The notes under the pieces: generated by a model
What the model was told of the DNA's origin: nothing
Databases searched by the model: none
The model's input: the letters and a program-made list of their open reading frames with translations, nothing else
Shown here: one piece after another, positions 6,896 through 8,176 of the stretch
Layout: the number at the start of each line of letters is the position of its first letter
Position numbering within the stretch: position 1 is the first letter of the stretch
Position numbers and translations under genes: made by a program
Source: Alphaproteobacteria bacterium
GTDB lineage: Bacteria; Pseudomonadota; Alphaproteobacteria; ATCC43930; CGMCC-115725
DNA: 8,176 nucleotides
NCBI GenBank assembly: GCA_005888425.1
Contig: VAZF01000405.1
Coordinates: forward strand, 1 to 8,176
Direction of reading: 5' to 3'

Positions 6896-7946
6896 ACAGC
6901 AGCAGATTGACAATCGCGCCGAGCGGCACGATCCCAGCGCCAGCGAACATCGCGAAGAGCCCGCAGAACAAGCCAAAGATTGCGGCGTGTTCGCGCCGGG
7001 TGCCGCCGCGCTCGATCAGGTCTTTGACGAGGAACGCGCCGGGAATAACGATCGCCACCATGTCGTAGGCGAAGAGGTAGGGCGTGACGATCAACGCCGC
7101 TGAAGCGGCCGCCGCGGCCTTTACATCGAAGCTGCCCCGCCGTCGCCAGATCAGGCAGGCGAGCGCCGCGACGAGGAGCGCGAGGATGGCGTGAACGATT
7201 CCGGCGGGCAACGCGCCGAGCCCGAGCGCGCGCGCCAGCCCGTAGACCGATTGCAGTTTGCCCCAGGCGAGATCCTGCACGACGAGCGCCGCTTGGGCGC
7301 GCTCCGTCAGGGCGGCCGGGAAGGCGAGCCAAGGCTCCACCCCGAATGCGAGCGACGAGGCGATCGCAAGCAACGCGCCCGCGGCAACGGTCGCGGCCAG
7401 GGCCCGCCAATGTCCCGCGATCGCGAACAGCAGCGGAAACAGCAGCAGGAACTGCGATTTGTAGAAGAGACAGCCGAAACAGACGCCGGCGATGACGGGC
7501 CACCGTTCGAGGAAGCTGAGGCCGGCGCCAATCAGGGCCGCGGTCAGAAAGCCGTTCTGTCCGACATAGGCGTTAAGAAGGCTGAGCGGCGCGGCGAGGA
7601 TCGCCAGCGGCGTCAGCCCGTCGCGCAGGATGCGATATCCGGCCGCGAGACAGCCGGCCAGCGTCGCCGCCTGCCAGGCAAGAAACGCCCACGCATACGG
7701 CAACAGGGCCACCACGGCTGCCGGAAGAAAGAAGATCGGCGGGTAGGGCCAGGGATACTGCCCGGCATGCGGTCCGACAAACTCGGTCTGGATTTCGCCG
7801 AAGTGGCGCGAATCGTAGGCCGCCGCGGCGTGACCGGCGAGTGCTTCCCGCCCGGCCAGCCACATCGGCGTGAAGTCGGTCAGGATCGGGGCGCCGTTGG
7901 GGTCGAGGATCCACGAGCCGGACCGATAGAACCCCAGCAACAGCAC
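6840..7946 (-). CDS. Second GT87/DUF2029-like membrane glycosyltransferase, start uncertain
   Basis: This protein is homologous to the convergent plus-strand gene and shares its landmarks in the same order: LTDFTPMW (Asp24), PYPPIFFLP (67-75), GQNGFLTAA (129-137) and YKSQF (162-166, in place of KPQ). Its C-terminal helices and short basic tail (ending AQRAFRGPAPSPAV) look natural. It is probably a polyprenyl-phosphate-sugar-dependent transferase acting at the outer face of the membrane. The GTG at 7946 gives 368 residues but begins inside the first hydrophobic helix. Good coding in the same frame continues upstream (LRWFLTSGAVALIVLNIV) to about 7997, yet no ATG, GTG or TTG is found before an in-frame TGA near 8070. 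An ATG at 8032 lies in another frame and would need a frame change near 7998. Either the true start codon is lost, or an unusual CTG is used, or there is an indel. Confidence 0.82.
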   Translation of the reverse strand: MLLLGFYRSGSWILDPNGAPILTDFTPMWLAGREALAGHAAAAYDSRHFGEIQTEFVGPHAGQYPWPYPPIFFLPAAVVALLPYAWAFLAWQAATLAGCLAAGYRILRDGLTPLAILAAPLSLLNAYVGQNGFLTAALIGAGLSFLERWPVIAGVCFGCLFYKSQFLLLFPLLFAIAGHWRALAATVAAGALLAIASSLAFGVEPWLAFPAALTERAQAALVVQDLAWGKLQSVYGLARALGLGALPAGIVHAILALLVAALACLIWRRRGSFDVKAAAAASAALIVTPYLFAYDMVAIVIPGAFLVKDLIERGGTRREHAAIFGLFCGLFAMFAGAGIVPLGAIVNLLLFSLIAQRAFRGPAPSPAV

Positions 7947-8016
7947 GATGTTGAGGACGATCAGCGCAACCGCGCCGGATGTCAGAAACCACCGCAGCGA
8001 GACACGGCCAGACCTC

Positions 8017-8042
8017 GGCCAAGCCCGGCCATGACGAGTGAC
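8017..8042. repeat. Fragment resembling a Rhizobiales-type short palindromic intergenic repeat
   Basis: The stretch GGCCAAGCCCGGCCATGACG resembles one arm plus flank of the short GC-rich palindromes scattered between genes in Bradyrhizobium and relatives, which I recall as TGGCCGGG(CTTG)CCCGGCCA-like elements followed by TGACG. The second arm is not complete, so only a weak hairpin (GGCC, 6-base loop, GGCC) can form. It stands directly before the disturbed 5' end of the minus-strand GT87-like gene. Only one copy is in the window, so the repeat identity rests on memory. Confidence 0.35.
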
Positions 8043-8103
8043 GGGAGCCAGGGATAGTATCCTTCTGCGTCAACCGGGCCCGTTTTAGCGCAGCATCGCG
8101 AGC

Positions 8104-8176
8104 ATGTCAGAGGTCACGATCACCGCGCCGCTGCGCAGCCGCTTTGGCGTGTCGCTGCCGATCCTGTTCGCGCTGC
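8104..8176 (+). CDS. Start of an unidentified, probably membrane-associated protein, cut by window end
   Basis: An ATG at 8104 opens 24 codons to the window end: a short polar and basic lead (MSEVTITAPLRSRFG) followed by the hydrophobic VSLPILFAL. A charged lead followed by hydrophobic residues is what one expects of a first membrane helix or signal anchor, and neighbouring genes encode membrane proteins. The ribosome site (GCGAGC) is weak. The gene is divergent from the minus-strand GT87-like gene across about 100 bases. Too little is present to name a family, and the call rests on its start and composition. Confidence 0.42.
   Translation, partial: MSEVTITAPLRSRFGVSLPILFAL

Noticed and set aside
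7191..8057. 288-codon plus-strand frame opposite the second GT87-like gene
   Set aside because: Its composition (Arg/Gln/Gly/Glu-rich, no domain) is that of a shadow frame, while the minus strand encodes a coherent membrane protein.

Overview
The window is GC-rich, densely packed bacterial DNA. Codon use, the gene families and a fragment resembling the short palindromic repeats of Bradyrhizobium and its relatives suggest an alphaproteobacterium, probably of the order Hyphomicrobiales (Rhizobiales). This placement is inferred; no rRNA, tRNA or species marker is present. I see no CRISPR array, insertion sequence, phage gene or origin.

Bases 1-4084, minus strand, look catabolic. In transcription order they hold two tandem paralogues of the mandelate racemase branch of the enolase superfamily (4084-2984, then 2970-1873), a broken tryptophan 2,3-dioxygenase gene (kynA, 1873-1093), and, after a 136-base gap, the first 318 codons of an FMN-dependent alpha-hydroxy-acid dehydrogenase that runs off the window start. 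The first three are separated by 13 bases and by a TGATG stop/start overlap, so they form one transcription unit. Two racemase/dehydratase-like enzymes beside a mandelate/lactate dehydrogenase-like enzyme suggest breakdown of a 2-hydroxy or polyhydroxy carboxylic acid; the substrate is not known. Both paralogues have Gln where mandelate racemase has Lys166, and the dehydrogenase has Phe where the family usually has a substrate-binding Tyr.

Bases 4177-8176 are a cell-envelope region. A multi-pass membrane protein gene (minus, broken by a frame change near 5200) is divergent from a GT87/DUF2029-type polyprenol-phosphate-sugar-dependent mannosyltransferase-like gene (plus, 5789-6895). That gene converges with, and overlaps by 56 bases, a second GT87-like gene (minus, from 7946 or further upstream to 6840). 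The start of another gene (plus, 8104 onward) reaches the window end.

The main surprise is damage concentrated in one window. kynA has lost about 33 conserved codons and changed frame. The membrane protein gene has a similar out-of-frame junction with a stretch apparently missing. The two GT87-like genes show an anomalous C-terminus and an anomalous N-terminus. This may be real gene decay or a consensus/assembly artefact, and raw reads would settle it. No clearly new defence or mobile system is visible.
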